Assembly: GCA_009809945.1 (NCBI GenBank)
Contig: WTPW01000020.1
Span: 714,580-778,579, forward strand
Direction: 5' to 3'
Origin: Gigaspora margarita
Taxonomy: Eukaryota; Glomeromycota; Glomeromycetes; Diversisporales; Gigasporaceae
Length of the DNA: 64,000 nucleotides
The notes below the pieces were generated by a model. The model saw only the letters and a program-made list of their open reading frames with translations, was not told the origin of the DNA and made no database searches. Position numbers and translations under genes: made by a program. Below, piece after piece: positions 45,009-55,950 of this stretch. How positions within the stretch are numbered: position 1 is the stretch's first letter; each line of letters opens with the position of its first letter.

Positions 45009-47400
45009 ATTAGTTTGTTATTTGAATTATTGTAATTTGTCATGAATTACTATAAAAAATTCTGTTATATAACTTACTATTTCAGTGATTATAAGATCAG
45101 GGTAATTTGCATTAGAATTAATTAATTTTAACTATACTAAATCTTGTTACAGAACCTATTTGTTATTTTAGTAACTATACAGTATAATAAATAATTTTGT
45201 TACAGAACTTACACTATATTCACAGTAACCAAATACATAGTAGAGTTAGTTTGTATTGAAATTATTGCAATTTTTATGTAGTTAAGATTACTGGTATTAT
45301 TGTATGATTTCTATCATGAATTACAGTAAAAAATTGTGTTACAAAACTTACCATTCTTGTGAATATAGTAGTGGTTAAGATCAAGCTAATTTGCATTAGA
45401 GTTATTTTGATTTCTATTATATAAAATTTTGTTACAAAATTTATATACTATTTTGGTAACTGCACAGTATGCGTTAGTTTGTACTAGAATTATTGTGAAT
45501 TCTTTTATCTATAAAGAATTTTGTTATAGAACTTACTTTTTATTCCAGTAACCAAAGTACATAGTAAGTTTGTTTGTATTGGTATTATTGTGACTTTGAT
45601 ATAGTTAATATTTAAGTTAGTTTGCTATTGAAATTATTGCGATTTCTATAATAAATTACTGCAAAAAATTCTGTAATGAAACTTAACATTCCAGTAACTA
45701 CTGTAGTGGTTAAGATCGAGCTAATTTGCATTAAAACTATCTTGATTCTTATTGTACAAAATACTGTTGTTATTTTAGTAACTACACAGTGCATCTGAAA
45801 TTATCATGAATTCTATTTTGACTATAATAAAGAATTTTGTAACAAAACTTACACTCTATTCCCAGTAACCAAAGTAAGTAGTAAAGTTTGTATTAGAATT
45901 ATCATGATTTCTATATAGTTAAGATTGATTATTATATACTTTCTATCATGAATTATAGTAAAAAAAATAGTGTTACAAAACCTACCATTCTTGTGACTAT
46001 AACGATGATTAAGATTGAATTAATTTGTATTAGAATCATCTTGATTTCTATTATACAAAATTCTGTTACAAAATTTATTTGCTATTTCAGTAACCACACA
46101 GTACATTTTAGTTNATANTGGAATTATCATGAATCTTTTCATCTACAAAGAATTTTGTTACAGAACTTANTTTATATCCTAGTAACNANTTGCATTGGNA
46201 TTATTGAGTTAATTTGTTATTGAAATTACTGTGATTTCTATAATGAATCACTGTAAATAATTCTGTTANGAAACTTATCATTCNAGTAACTACTNTAGCA
46301 GTTTAGATNNGTCTAATTTGTATTAAAATTATCTTGATTCTTATTGTACAAAATACTGTNACAAAGCTTATTCACTATTACAGTGACTANATAGTACATN
46401 TGGAATTATNATGATTTTTATTTAACTATAACTATAATGAAGAATTTTGTTATAAAACTTACATATTAACAAAAGTATGTAGTAAAGTTTGTTTGTATTG
46501 GAATTATTGTGATTTCTATATAGTTATGATAAATTACAGTAAAGAATTCTGTTACAAAACTTACCATTTTTATGACTATAGTAGTGGTTAAGATTGAGCT
46601 AATTGCATTAGAATTATCTTGATTCCTATTATATAAAATTCTATTACAGAACTTATTCGCTATTTCAGTACAGTATGTGTTAGTTTGCACTGGAATTATC
46701 ATGAATTCTTTTATCTATAAAGAATATTGTTACAGAACTTTCTCTCTATTCCAGTAACAAAGTATGTAGTAAGTTTGTTTGCATTGGTATTATTACGGCT
46801 TCTATATAGTTAATATTGAGTTAGTTTGTTATGAAAATTATCAGAATTGGACAGCCCTCTATGTTCAATGAATTTCACTGGACACTGGACATATAAATTT
46901 GTCCAGTGTCCATTAATTTATTAACATATAAAGAGTAAAAATTAGTGGTATATTACTGCTTTAATTATTTGGTTTGCTTGACTTTGAACAGAGGTTTCTT
47001 ATTTCTAAAAAAAATTACAATTTTAGAAATTTAAAATTTATTGGACAACCCACTTGTCCAATTGCCCAACCTTGAAAATTATTGTGATTTCTATAATAAA
47101 TTACTGTAAAAAATTCTGTTATGAAACTTAACATTCTAGTAACTACTGTAGTGCATAAGATCGAGCTAATTTGCATTAAAATTATCTTGATTCTTATTAT
47201 ACAAAATACTGTTGCAAAACTTATTCACTATTTCAGTAACTACATAGTACGTCTGGAATTATCATGATTTCTGTTTTAATCACAATAAAGTATTTTGTAA
47301 CAAATCTTACACTCTATTCCCAATAACCAAAAAATGTAGTAGTTTTTTTGTATTAGAATTATCACACTTTCTATGTACTTAAGATTGATTACTGGAATTA
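45009..47400. repeat. Subterminal tandem array of the outer Helitron-like element (right part), higher-order
   Basis: Monomers of about 100 bp are arranged in a higher-order repeat of about 600-630 bp. Comparable points are 45300, 45920 and 46520, marked by 'aattacagtaaaaaattgtg' type sequence followed by 'cttaccattcttgtgactat'. Some 17 isolated N lie between 46114 and 46410. A hAT MITE interrupts the array at 46842-47074. Confidence 0.78.
46842..47074. mobile_element. hAT-type MITE of 233 bp in the array
   Basis: The 8-bp duplication aaaattat is at 46834-46841 and 47075-47082. The ends are cagaattggacagcc and, read inward from the right, caaggttgggcaattggaca. Internal 'ggacactggaca' and 'tgtccagtgtcc' recur in both orientations. 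Removing it restores the array phrase 'attattgtgatttctataat'. Confidence 0.8.
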
Positions 47401-47879
47401 TTGTGAGTTTATTATAATTTAATTTACATATCATATGAGTTTTGAACTTGAATTTTGAACTTGAATTTTAAACAATGGATTATTCAATAACTTATTAAAT
47501 TAGAAAAAATAATAAATTTAAATTAACAAACATACTTTTAAAAAATCATTATTGTTTTTCTTAGAACTGGCTAACGTCTTAAGTGCAACGATATTGGATT
47601 GTTAACGTGCTCTCATATTTTTCATGGATAAGTTATATGGAATCCATTCAATCACATCTTTATATCTTCAGGTTCTAAGGTAGAACATTTTCATGCAATC
47701 ATCAATATTTTTATGTCCACTTGCCCACCTTGTTTCTATGTCAGGGTCGCATGATAGATACTATGCAGGTTGAGTATGATTTTTATTTTTATTACAATGT
47801 CCACATTTTCCTTAATTAGAATTTCTATATAAATAATAAATATGTTTGATTTATTTTGCATCTGCAGTTTTAAACTTTA
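47401..47879. other. Spacer in the outer Helitron-like element
   Basis: The region is slightly less AT-rich at 47570-47800. No motif or frame I can support. Confidence 0.4.
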
Positions 47880-48650
47880 GATCAAATGTAAATAATTTTG
47901 TATTTATTATTACTGACTAAATTAATACAAATAAAATGAATCTCACATAATAATGGTAAATAAGTATTTATGTTTGCTGTTTTAATTCCACTGATTAACA
48001 AATGTTCTTTATACTCACTCACTGAATAAAATTTAAACGTAATGATAAATAAGTATTTATATTTTATATTCGCTGTTTTTAATTCCATTAATTAATAAAT
48101 GTTCTTTATACTCACATGCTGAGTGAGGAGGTAATTAACGCGTAATAGTAAATAAGTATTTATCTGTTATGTTTGCTGTTTTTAATTAAATTGATTAATA
48201 AATGTTCTTTATACTCACATGCTAAGTAAGGAGGTGATTAATGTAAATGAAATGAATTTAAACGTAATGCTAAATAAGTATTTATCTGTTATGTTTGCTG
48301 TTTTTAATTCTATTGATTATTATACTCACTGACTAAATTAATGAATTTAAACATAATAGTAAATGAGTATTTATCTGTTATGCTTGCTGTTTTTAATTCC
48401 ATTAATTAATAAATGTTCTTTATACTCACTGACTAAATTAATGTGAATGAAATGAATTTAAACGTAATGGTAAATAAGTATTTATCTGTTATAAATCTGT
48501 TTTTAATGCTATTAATTAATAAATGTTCTTTATATTCACTGACTAAATTAATGCAAATAAAATAAATTTAAACATAATGGTAAATAAGGATTTATCTGTT
48601 ATGTATGCTATTTTTAATTCCATTGATTAATAAATGTTCTTTATACTTAT
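47880..48650. repeat. Minisatellite, period about 100-110 bp
   Basis: About seven units with 'aataaatgttctttatactc', 'actaaattaatgcaaataaa' and 'taaataagtatttatctgtt'. It is the same family as 36420-37240 in the inner element, at the corresponding position next to the Sel1 relic. Confidence 0.85.
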
Positions 48651-48829
48651 AGGCTAAATAACACAAAAATAAATAAATACGTATGTATTTATGAGCTTAA
48701 ATTACTGAAATAGATCAATAAATACACTTTATGCTTACTCCTTGATAAATAAAATTGTGTAAGAAATCCTGTTTTAAATAAACTACAAACATTATAATAA
48801 AAAATAAAATTTAACTTAATTATTAATCC

Positions 48830-49245
48830 ATTTATAAAATTTATCAAAATTTTTTTCAATGCCAATTCTGTAATAATAAGACCAGGCAGTTTTTCAAATT
48901 ACCATAGAATTACTTGCCTCAGCAGACTTCAGATAATATGAAACACTTTTTGCTTATCGATTTTGATTCCAATTCCTAAATAATAAACAATATCCAACTT
49001 GGTATATTCCGTTAGAATTATTCATATCTGCTGATTTTTGGTAATATGTGAATGCTTTTTTTTTCTTCCTTTTCAATTCCTATTCCATGTCCGTAACAAT
49101 AGCCGAGCAAATAATTTCTGTTTGGATCATTCGTATTCACCAATTTGAGACTGCTATCAAAATTCAGTTGATTGATAGCATTAATTTGTAGCATTTCTGA
49201 GTTTTCTATTTGGTTTTTGGTTTTAAAAAAATGGTTGGATATCAC
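48830..49245 (-). pseudogene. Sel1-repeat protein fragment of the outer element
   Basis: The open stretch 49245-49018 starts MISNHFFKTKNQIENSEMLQ and holds VNTNDPNRNYLLGYCYGHGI, then GIEKEEKK. A shift gives AFTYYQKSADMNNSNGIYQV and GYCLGIGIKIDKQKV. The last repeat (toward 48840) is decayed. It is homologous to the two inner copies (38222-37272) but with a different N-terminus and only one copy. The order minisatellite, then Sel1, is the same. It is a non-functional scaffold-protein fragment. Confidence 0.75.
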
Positions 49246-50600
49246 TACGATTTACTGATATATTTTTTTTAATTTGGTTATACTCAATATATCCTAAATT
49301 ATACTGGCTATTGTAGTCATGCTCAAAATTTAGCCTATATGTATATTGGAAACTATGTACATAAATTGCATGTATATTATATACATGTAATAAATCAATT
49401 ACAAATTATGACAACATTAAAATGCAAATGATCATATGTCATTAATTTTCTCATGGTTTAATTACAATTTTTAGATATATTATTATGAAATTATGTCAGC
49501 ATTATGGCAATAATATTTACGACAATTTTCATATTGATCAAAATGTGCATTATATTGTAATTTTCCCACACACCGATCAAAAATGTTCAAACGGACTTTA
49601 TATCAATAATATAATGTGCATGTGCCCTGAGTTATCCAATCAAATCAAGAATAAAAGTTCAATCAGCATGCAGTTTTCTGTCAATCAGATTGTTTTTATT
49701 ATTATTATTATTTATTAATTATTAATAATTAATAATTATATAGATGATGAGAGTTAAGTCACATGTTTGTTGTACAGCATTACGGGATTATGGATCACAT
49801 CATCATGGCATTATGGCATTATGGATTATGACATCACGGCATTACAGCATTATTGCATTATGCATTATGATCACGGTATATAATATTTATGGTAATTTTT
49901 ATATCGATCAAATCGTGTATTATTTTATTGTATTTTCTAACTAATTATAATCAAACTTATTCACTCATCCTGAGTAAAGCATCTCATTTCTAATTTTAGC
50001 ATGACTATGTTGTGCAGCTACTTAATTAATAAAATCACCTGATCACGAATTGTAACAAATAGTAAAATTTGGGATACGTAACTACGTACTTATGTACGTA
50101 CGCATTTATAGACACCCTTAAAATTAACCAAATAAGGTTGCACATTATTATTGTAAAATTAGTAAAACGTATAGAAATTTTAGGGTATGATTTAGATGTA
50201 TAAAAAAAGTAGGCGCAAAAGTATTAAAAATGAATGTTTTGCATTAGTAATTTATTTCCTATAATTCATCCAAAAAATTATCTGATCACAAATTGTAACG
50301 CATAATAAAATTCAGATGCCTACCAGTAATGTCATCTTATTTTAGAGTAGGTACATTAGCATGTGATAGGATTTAAAGTAGGTACAAAAATTACCCGAAT
50401 TGGTGGGACCCTATAATCTATCCAAAAAATCACCTGATCTGATCACAAATTGTTTTTTGCACCTGATACAAAAAATCACCCAATCCGATTACAAATTGTT
50501 TTTTGTACATGATATAAATTATCCAATTAAATCACGAATAAAACACCAATTATTGTACAGATTGACAGACAGATTTCTTTATAGTATATTCTAATAATAA
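49246..50600. repeat. 5'-side region of the outer Helitron-like element
   Basis: It carries the 'ccaatcaaatcaagaataaa' block near 49635 and a diverged form (ccaattaaatcacgaataaa) near 50523, close to the element end at 50600. At 49785-49890 a short 'ggcattatggcattatgg'-type tandem occurs. 'aaaatcacctgatc' recurs near 50033, 50420 and 50463. No gene is supported. Confidence 0.65.
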
Positions 50601-51290
50601 TAAATTGCGTTACAAATGTTTTTCGTAGATATCTTGTGATCTAGTAATCTGATTTTGATGATTTTAGTACCATTCGAACCGTCTCATCGAGACAAATCGA
50701 ATGGTACCAAATCTATCAAAATCGGATTACTAGATCACATGATATCTACAAAAACCATTTGTAACGCAATTTATACTATATAAAGATTTTTATATAAAAT
50801 TGCGTTACAAAAGTTTTTCGTAGATATTTGTGATCTAGTGATCCAGTTTTGATGATTTTGGTACCATCCGATTTGCCTCGATGAGATGGTTCGAATGGTA
50901 CCAAAATCATCAAAATCAGATTACTAGATCACAAGATATCTACGAAAAACATTTGCAACGCAATTTTATATAAAAATCTTTATATAGTATAAATTGCATT
51001 ACAAAAGTTTTCCATAAATATCTTGTGATCTAATAGTCCGATTTTGATGATTTTGGTACCATTCGAACCATCTCATTGAGATGAATCGAATGATACCAAA
51101 ATTATCAAATTTGGATTACTGGTTATCAAGAGCATTAAGATTTTATAAAAATTATAAAATTATTAATATTTTGTGCTACAGTAATCTAAATTTAATGATT
51201 TTGGTACCATTCTATTCGTCTCGATGAGATGATTTGAATAGTATCAAACCTGTCAAATTTGGATTATTAAATCTCTTACAATGGCTTTTA
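50601..51290. repeat. Palindromic satellite array, right part
   Basis: Continues the array interrupted at 34201. Unit starts (attgcgttac or attgcattac) are near 50605, 50800 and 50992. It has the same inner palindrome around 'ggtaccattcgaa...gagac', with the last unit decayed. The intact junction 'tatagtataaattgcattac' near 50985-51005 is the empty site for the outer Helitron-like element. Confidence 0.88.
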
Positions 51291-51485
51291 AAATTTAAAA
51301 TTAATTTATATTATTATTATAATAATAAAAAAGGTATTTGTTTGTATTTATTTATATCGGAATGCATATTAGTACGTGAAATAAATTTTAAAAGTAAACA
51401 TTGAATAAATAAACCTTTTTGGAATTTATATCTCTAAAATAAGCTACCTCCTTATTGTGTACAAATTCCTTAAAAAGTTATAATA

Positions 51486-52537
51486 CCAGTCACATGATAT
51501 GTCACATGAAAATTTTTTATATATAAAATTATAAAAAAAAACATATAAAATTACTATAAACTTTGAAGCCATGATTCTTCTCAACCTACATAATAATTTA
51601 AAATTAAATTTTGCGATTATATAGAGCAAAGAAAGGGGAATAAACTTACCTTAATGGCCAAGTTACAGTTCTGCCATTTTTGCACAAATCGAAAATGTAA
51701 CTTCGCCAAAAACAAATATTTGCTAATTTTAAAATGATAAATATATGTAAAAACATGCTCCTAACAACTTTACTTAGGCGACGAAAGTAGGTTACCTTGT
51801 AAGAAAAATGGGTTATCTATGTACTAAAGTTAAAATTTTTAGGTTTTCAATATAAAACCCCTTTTTTTGTCAAGATAACCTGCTTTGGGCTTCTAAGTAA
51901 ACTTGTTCCGCAGGTCATTCTACTCGTACCGAGGTCAAAACGCGCTTTCTCGGACCTTTTACTAAGTGAAAAATGGGGTTAAAGTTGGGAAAAAAAAATT
52001 TTTCTAAAAAATTTTTTAGAAAAAATTTTTTTTTTCCAACTTTAACCCCATTTTTCACTTAGTAAAAGGTCCGAGAAAGCGCGTTTTGACCTCGGTACGA
52101 GTAGAATGACCTGCGGAACAAGTTTACTTAGAAGCCCAAAGCAGGTTATCTTGACAAAAAAAGGGGTTTTATAAATATTTTAACTTTAGTACATAGATAA
52201 CCCATTTTTCTTACAAGGTAACCTACTTTCGTCGCCTAAGTAAAGTTGTTAGGAGCATGTTTTTACATATATTTATCATTTTAAAATTAGCAAATATTTG
52301 TTTTTGGCGAAGTTANATTTTCGATTTGTGCAAAAATGGCAGAACTGTAACTTGGCCATTAAGGTAAGTTTATTCCCCTTTCTTTGCTCTATATAATCGC
52401 AAAATTTAATTTTAAATTATTATGTAGGTTGAGAAGAATCATGGCTTCAAAGTTTATAATAATTTTATATGTTTTTTTTTATAATTTATATATAACAAAA
52501 AACTGGTCCAAATAAGTGTGACAAATTGTGTGACTGA
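51486..52537. mobile_element. Foldback element B: nearly perfect 1052-bp palindrome with TA duplication
   Basis: It starts ccagtcacatg after TA (51484-51485) and ends tgtgtgactga before TA (52538-52539). The two arms of 526 bp pair almost base for base, and the sequence centre (ctaaaaaa/ttttttag at 52004-52019) falls exactly at the midpoint, 52011.5. Arm blocks such as 'gaccttttactaagtgaaaa' and 'gttaccttgtaagaaaaatg' are shared with element A (35443-41191). There is no spacer and no coding capacity. Such a palindrome would form a long hairpin as DNA or RNA. Confidence 0.9.
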
Positions 52538-52539
52538 TA

Positions 52540-52780
52540 CTTCAAAATAAATTTCCGATTTTTTAAATCTAAAAAAAGATAGCTTATTTTTTAGAAATCT
52601 ATGGTAGTAAAACATGCCCTATTAGTACCAAAAATATGCATTTGCAATCTTTGACTGTTTTAAATTTAGCTAAAAAAATACGCAAATTGAAAATCTAACT
52701 TTTTTTAAAAATTTTGTTGATTTCTAAGCAATCTAAGAACTTATATCCAAAAAAGTTATTAAGTTGGCTATGCATCTAGT
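52540..52780. other. Spacer, AT-rich
   Basis: Nothing supported. Weak coding-like continuation of the minus-strand relic to its right. Confidence 0.4.
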
Positions 52781-53500
52781 TCACTGACCTATATACTAAT
52801 AGCTTGGGGTCCTCTCTTGATATGCCATTAAATTGAGTTAAAAGTTTGAGTTTTATTTCTTTAGCTGTACATCCATCTGCATGTTAACTCAAAATAACCT
52901 GATCTCTTATTGTTTTACTAAGATTAAGACATGTAATAGCTAATTCATGATGAATAGAAATGTTTGTAGGCATATGATAATCTTCTGTATATAATTTAAT
53001 AGAGAATCTTTCCTTGACTATACTAAGCATAACTTTGGTAATTATACAAACTTTGTATTTATGCATGTTATTGTCATTTTTTAAATTGTTTTTCATTGAT
53101 AGTTCAGGCAATTAAGTACACATTCTCCAAATCCTCCACATGCTCTTTGACAATTTCCATCACCTGCACAATAAAGATCTAAAACTAAACTCTACTAAAT
53201 CTAATTAACATAGCTTCGTCCATTTTCTGTTAGTTCAAGACTATCATTCAAGTGATTTGTTGATTTTGTTATATGAGTATTTATTATTCACCCTTTAAAA
53301 TTATTTGCACCTTCTTCACGTTTGAAAGCAACAAAATTTTTTTAAATATCTTGATTTAACTTTTGCTAACTTTGGCATTTAAAACATGCACCTTTTACAA
53401 TTGGCAGTAATAAAATATATGTCTCGACAGCACATCCAAATGACAAACTAATGCTTCCATCAGCATTTATTTGATGCAATATAGACATTGCTATATTCAG
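52781..53500 (-). pseudogene. Cysteine-rich gene relic, possibly the N-terminal part of a MULE protein
   Basis: Minus-strand pieces: KGACFKCQS near 53390; DLYCAGDGNCQRACGGFGEC near 53180-53120; then the open stretch 53111-52884 with RFSIKLYTEDYHMP, ISIHHELAITCLNLSK, TIRDQVILS. Across a stop follow HADGCTAKEIKLKLLTQF and REDPKLLVYRSVN (52800). Cys pairs followed by a charged helical segment are typical of the zinc-finger N-terminus of FAR1/MULE-type proteins, and the MULE relic at 31551-33230 lacks such an N-terminus. A 20-bp word is shared in inverse between the two (see findings). The assignment is inference; a decayed host gene is possible. Confidence 0.45.
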
Positions 53501-53529
53501 TTATATGAGTCTTAGAGATTCATGATAAT

Positions 53530-53960
53530 GTATCTATAATGAGGTATTGGTAAGTTTATAATTTCATAATTTCTTTAGTTTAATGCACATAACTTTAATT
53601 AGATTACTAATGATACCTTTTTTTATTTAATTCAATATACTAGTGGTACCTTTATTTATTTTGCCCTATAATGAAGTATTGGTAAGTTTATAATTTTATA
53701 ATTTCTTTAGTTTAATGCACATAGCTTTAATTAGATTACTAATGATGGCATTTTTTCCTTTTTTTATTTAATTTAACATATTGGCAGCACTTATAATTCT
53801 TCTTCCCTATAAAAAGTAATAGTAAGTTCTAATTCTCTATTTTAACACACATAATTTTAAGTAAATTACTAACAAAAGATACCTTTTTTATTTTATTTAA
53901 ATTCAATGCATTGATGGCACCTTTTTTATTTTAAATTATTGTACTAATGACACCTTTTAT
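53530..53960. repeat. Tandem repeat, period about 130-135 bp, three to four units
   Basis: Units contain 'gaagtattggtaagtttata', 'ttctttagtttaatgcacat' and 'agattactaatgatacc'. Starts are near 53540, 53671 and 53808, with decay toward the right end. Confidence 0.78.
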
Positions 53961-53989
53961 CTTCTTTCTTGTCTCCACTCAATGCACAC

Positions 53990-54225
53990 TACTGTTCTTT
54001 ACTCAACACACACACCGTACAATACCTTCTACAATTATACAATACTTCAACCTTCTGGAGAATGAAAAATAGATCTATTTCTTACTAATCACGATTTCTT
54101 CTTTTATACTATTATGCAAGTTCATGTAACATGCATTATTGTATCGAGTAAAGATCATATTATATTATAAAAAAATAGGTGAATAAAAAAAAATGGACCC
54201 CATGAATCAAAAAAATAGATTTACA
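53990..54225. repeat. Dispersed repeat W, copy 2 (inverse of 24100-24390)
   Basis: It shares in inverse 'ttcatgtaacatgcattatt', 'cttttatactattatgcaag' and 'tttcttactaatcacgattt'. No coding. Confidence 0.55.
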
Positions 54226-55648
54226 AATTAATTAGTTGTTTAAATGTTTTTAAATTGGTTAGTTGGAAAGTTGTTGACTATTCAGTTTCCCAACTAATGA
54301 TTTGGAACACTATGCAGAAGTCATACGCCTGCATGATAGAACTATTATTCTGCAAAAAGAAACTGATTGAAGGCGCAAAAGAATGATGCAAAGATATTGT
54401 ATTTATATATAGCATAGGGGACTTTCTCATTTTTTGGCAATGCACAGATTTGATCATGAGGTAGTTGACCAATCATAAAACTGTTTTTAAACTATGTAAT
54501 ATGCATTTCATAAAAACATATAGATAATAATTAAACAACTCAACCAATTAACAGGCGCAATTCAAATATTACAATTTCTTTTATTATATTAATAACTTTA
54601 TATTGTAAAGAATAAAATTATTCATCCCAATTATAATACAACTTACAAATGCAAGAACTTAATTAAAAAAGTTTCTGGTAACAAGTTACATGCCCTTTAA
54701 TAATATTTTTTTAAAACTTTATATAATTTAATAAAGCTATATTATTGTATATATAAAATGACTTATAATGAATCAAACATCTTCTAAAAAACAAACAACT
54801 TTCAAAAACAGCTACAAAGCCTACAAATAAAATAAACAAGTTGATTACTTAAATAATAATAAAAAAAATAAAAAAATAATGTTAAGTTTTACATATTAAG
54901 CTGTACAATATAGTTTTATTATCTTTTACTATACAGTAAATAGTACTTTAACTCTTAATAGATCTACCTTTTATTCATATAATGCAATATGATGCAACTG
55001 GATTTCTTGAAGAGACGCTTACTACAAAACTGGTTTACTAGTAAAGTGTTGAACCGATATTAATATTTTTTTTAAGTTTGCTTAGACTCAAAAATTCAGG
55101 GTTTACAATACTATACTATATAAATACTTGTGTAATATTGATCCCAGAAGTTATTAGATTCAAATGTCCCCATGCTTTTATATACATTACCAAGTTTAAC
55201 TGGACAGCTGCAAACGTATCCCTGATTACCTATCTTAAATCAGCTGAATTTTGTAAATCATCATACTACCAAAGCATTATAACCAAAATTTTGTATACTA
55301 ACGCAAAAAAACTGATCAGGGTTGTGCACAGATATTGATTATTGCACATTTAACATATTACATGAAATTGGAACAACCAATCAGAATCAAGATTTTGTGG
55401 ACAAACATGAAATATGAATTAAACCATACACTATGTACTTTGTACTATGTTTCTGGTAAAGTAATCTATATAGATAGTTTAAGTTATAAAGTATTTATCT
55501 GTAGAGTTGTAATTAATTATTCTTCTTTGAGCTTTTTTCTCACAATTAGCAAAAAAAAATTTTTTGAAATATATATATGTAATTTTGACTATAGACATAA
55601 TGCTGGGTGAATTAAGATTAGAAATTGTACAGTGTATACAATCTAAAG
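54226..55648. other. AT-rich sequence with dispersed-repeat fragments
   Basis: Two unrecognised open frames (55078-55338 and 55335-55610) have no motif. The stretch 55370-55460 is homologous to 18607-18705. A further unrecognised minus-strand frame lies at 54278-54472 (MVNYLMIKSVHCQKM...), in a slightly less AT-rich block. I would not call any of these genes. Confidence 0.4.
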
Positions 55649-55942
55649 AGGACCCCAGACATCTAGTATAGAAGTCATACTTGAAATGTTTAGCAAAAAC
55701 ACCTAAAATTTGAGAAGCAAAAAACAGTTTTTGGCAATTATCTTGGCATCTAGTGGTCCAATTTGAATAAACTTTTTTTTAAAATGAAGCTCTCAGTGAG
55801 GCCATCTAACAAAAAAAGTTTATTCAATTCTAATCACTGGATTAAAAGTTATTAAAGTAAATAGATTTTGTTATTTTTAGCAAATTAGGTTAAAATTGGC
55901 CAAAATCCAGTTATGACCTATATAAGAGATGTCTGGGGTCCT
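55649..55942. mobile_element. hAT-type MITE, family M1 copy 2, perfect 8-bp duplication
   Basis: The duplication atctaaag is at 55641-55648 and 55943-55950. The ends are a perfect 16-bp inverted repeat, aggaccccagacatct. It is homologous over its length to 20618-20913. The 294 bp contain no frame. Confidence 0.92.
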
Positions 55943-55950
55943 ATCTAAAG

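Larger units (their letters stand above)
34202..50600 (-). mobile_element. Outer Helitron-like element, split by a MULE
   Basis: The 3' end on the minus strand (at 34202) has a hairpin gtggc-gtgcatgt-gccac, then ctatcgca and CTAG, then T: the Helitron 3' signature. The other end is fixed by the empty site. Array sequence tatagta stops at 34201 and taaattgcg starts at 50601, while the intact junction tatagtataaattgc is present near 50990. Insertion is thus between A and T without duplication, as for Helitrons. The 5' end reads TTATTA, not TC. Interior: tandem arrays near the 3' end, a 100-bp minisatellite, a Sel1 gene relic, and 'ccaatcaaatcaagaataaa' repeats near the 5' end. No Rep/helicase is seen, so it is non-autonomous. 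Without the MULE it is about 6.6 kb. Confidence 0.8.

Noticed and set aside
45948..46223. 91-codon frame in the array
   Set aside because: It lies in tandem repeat sequence with N bases; the frame is a by-product of the repeat.
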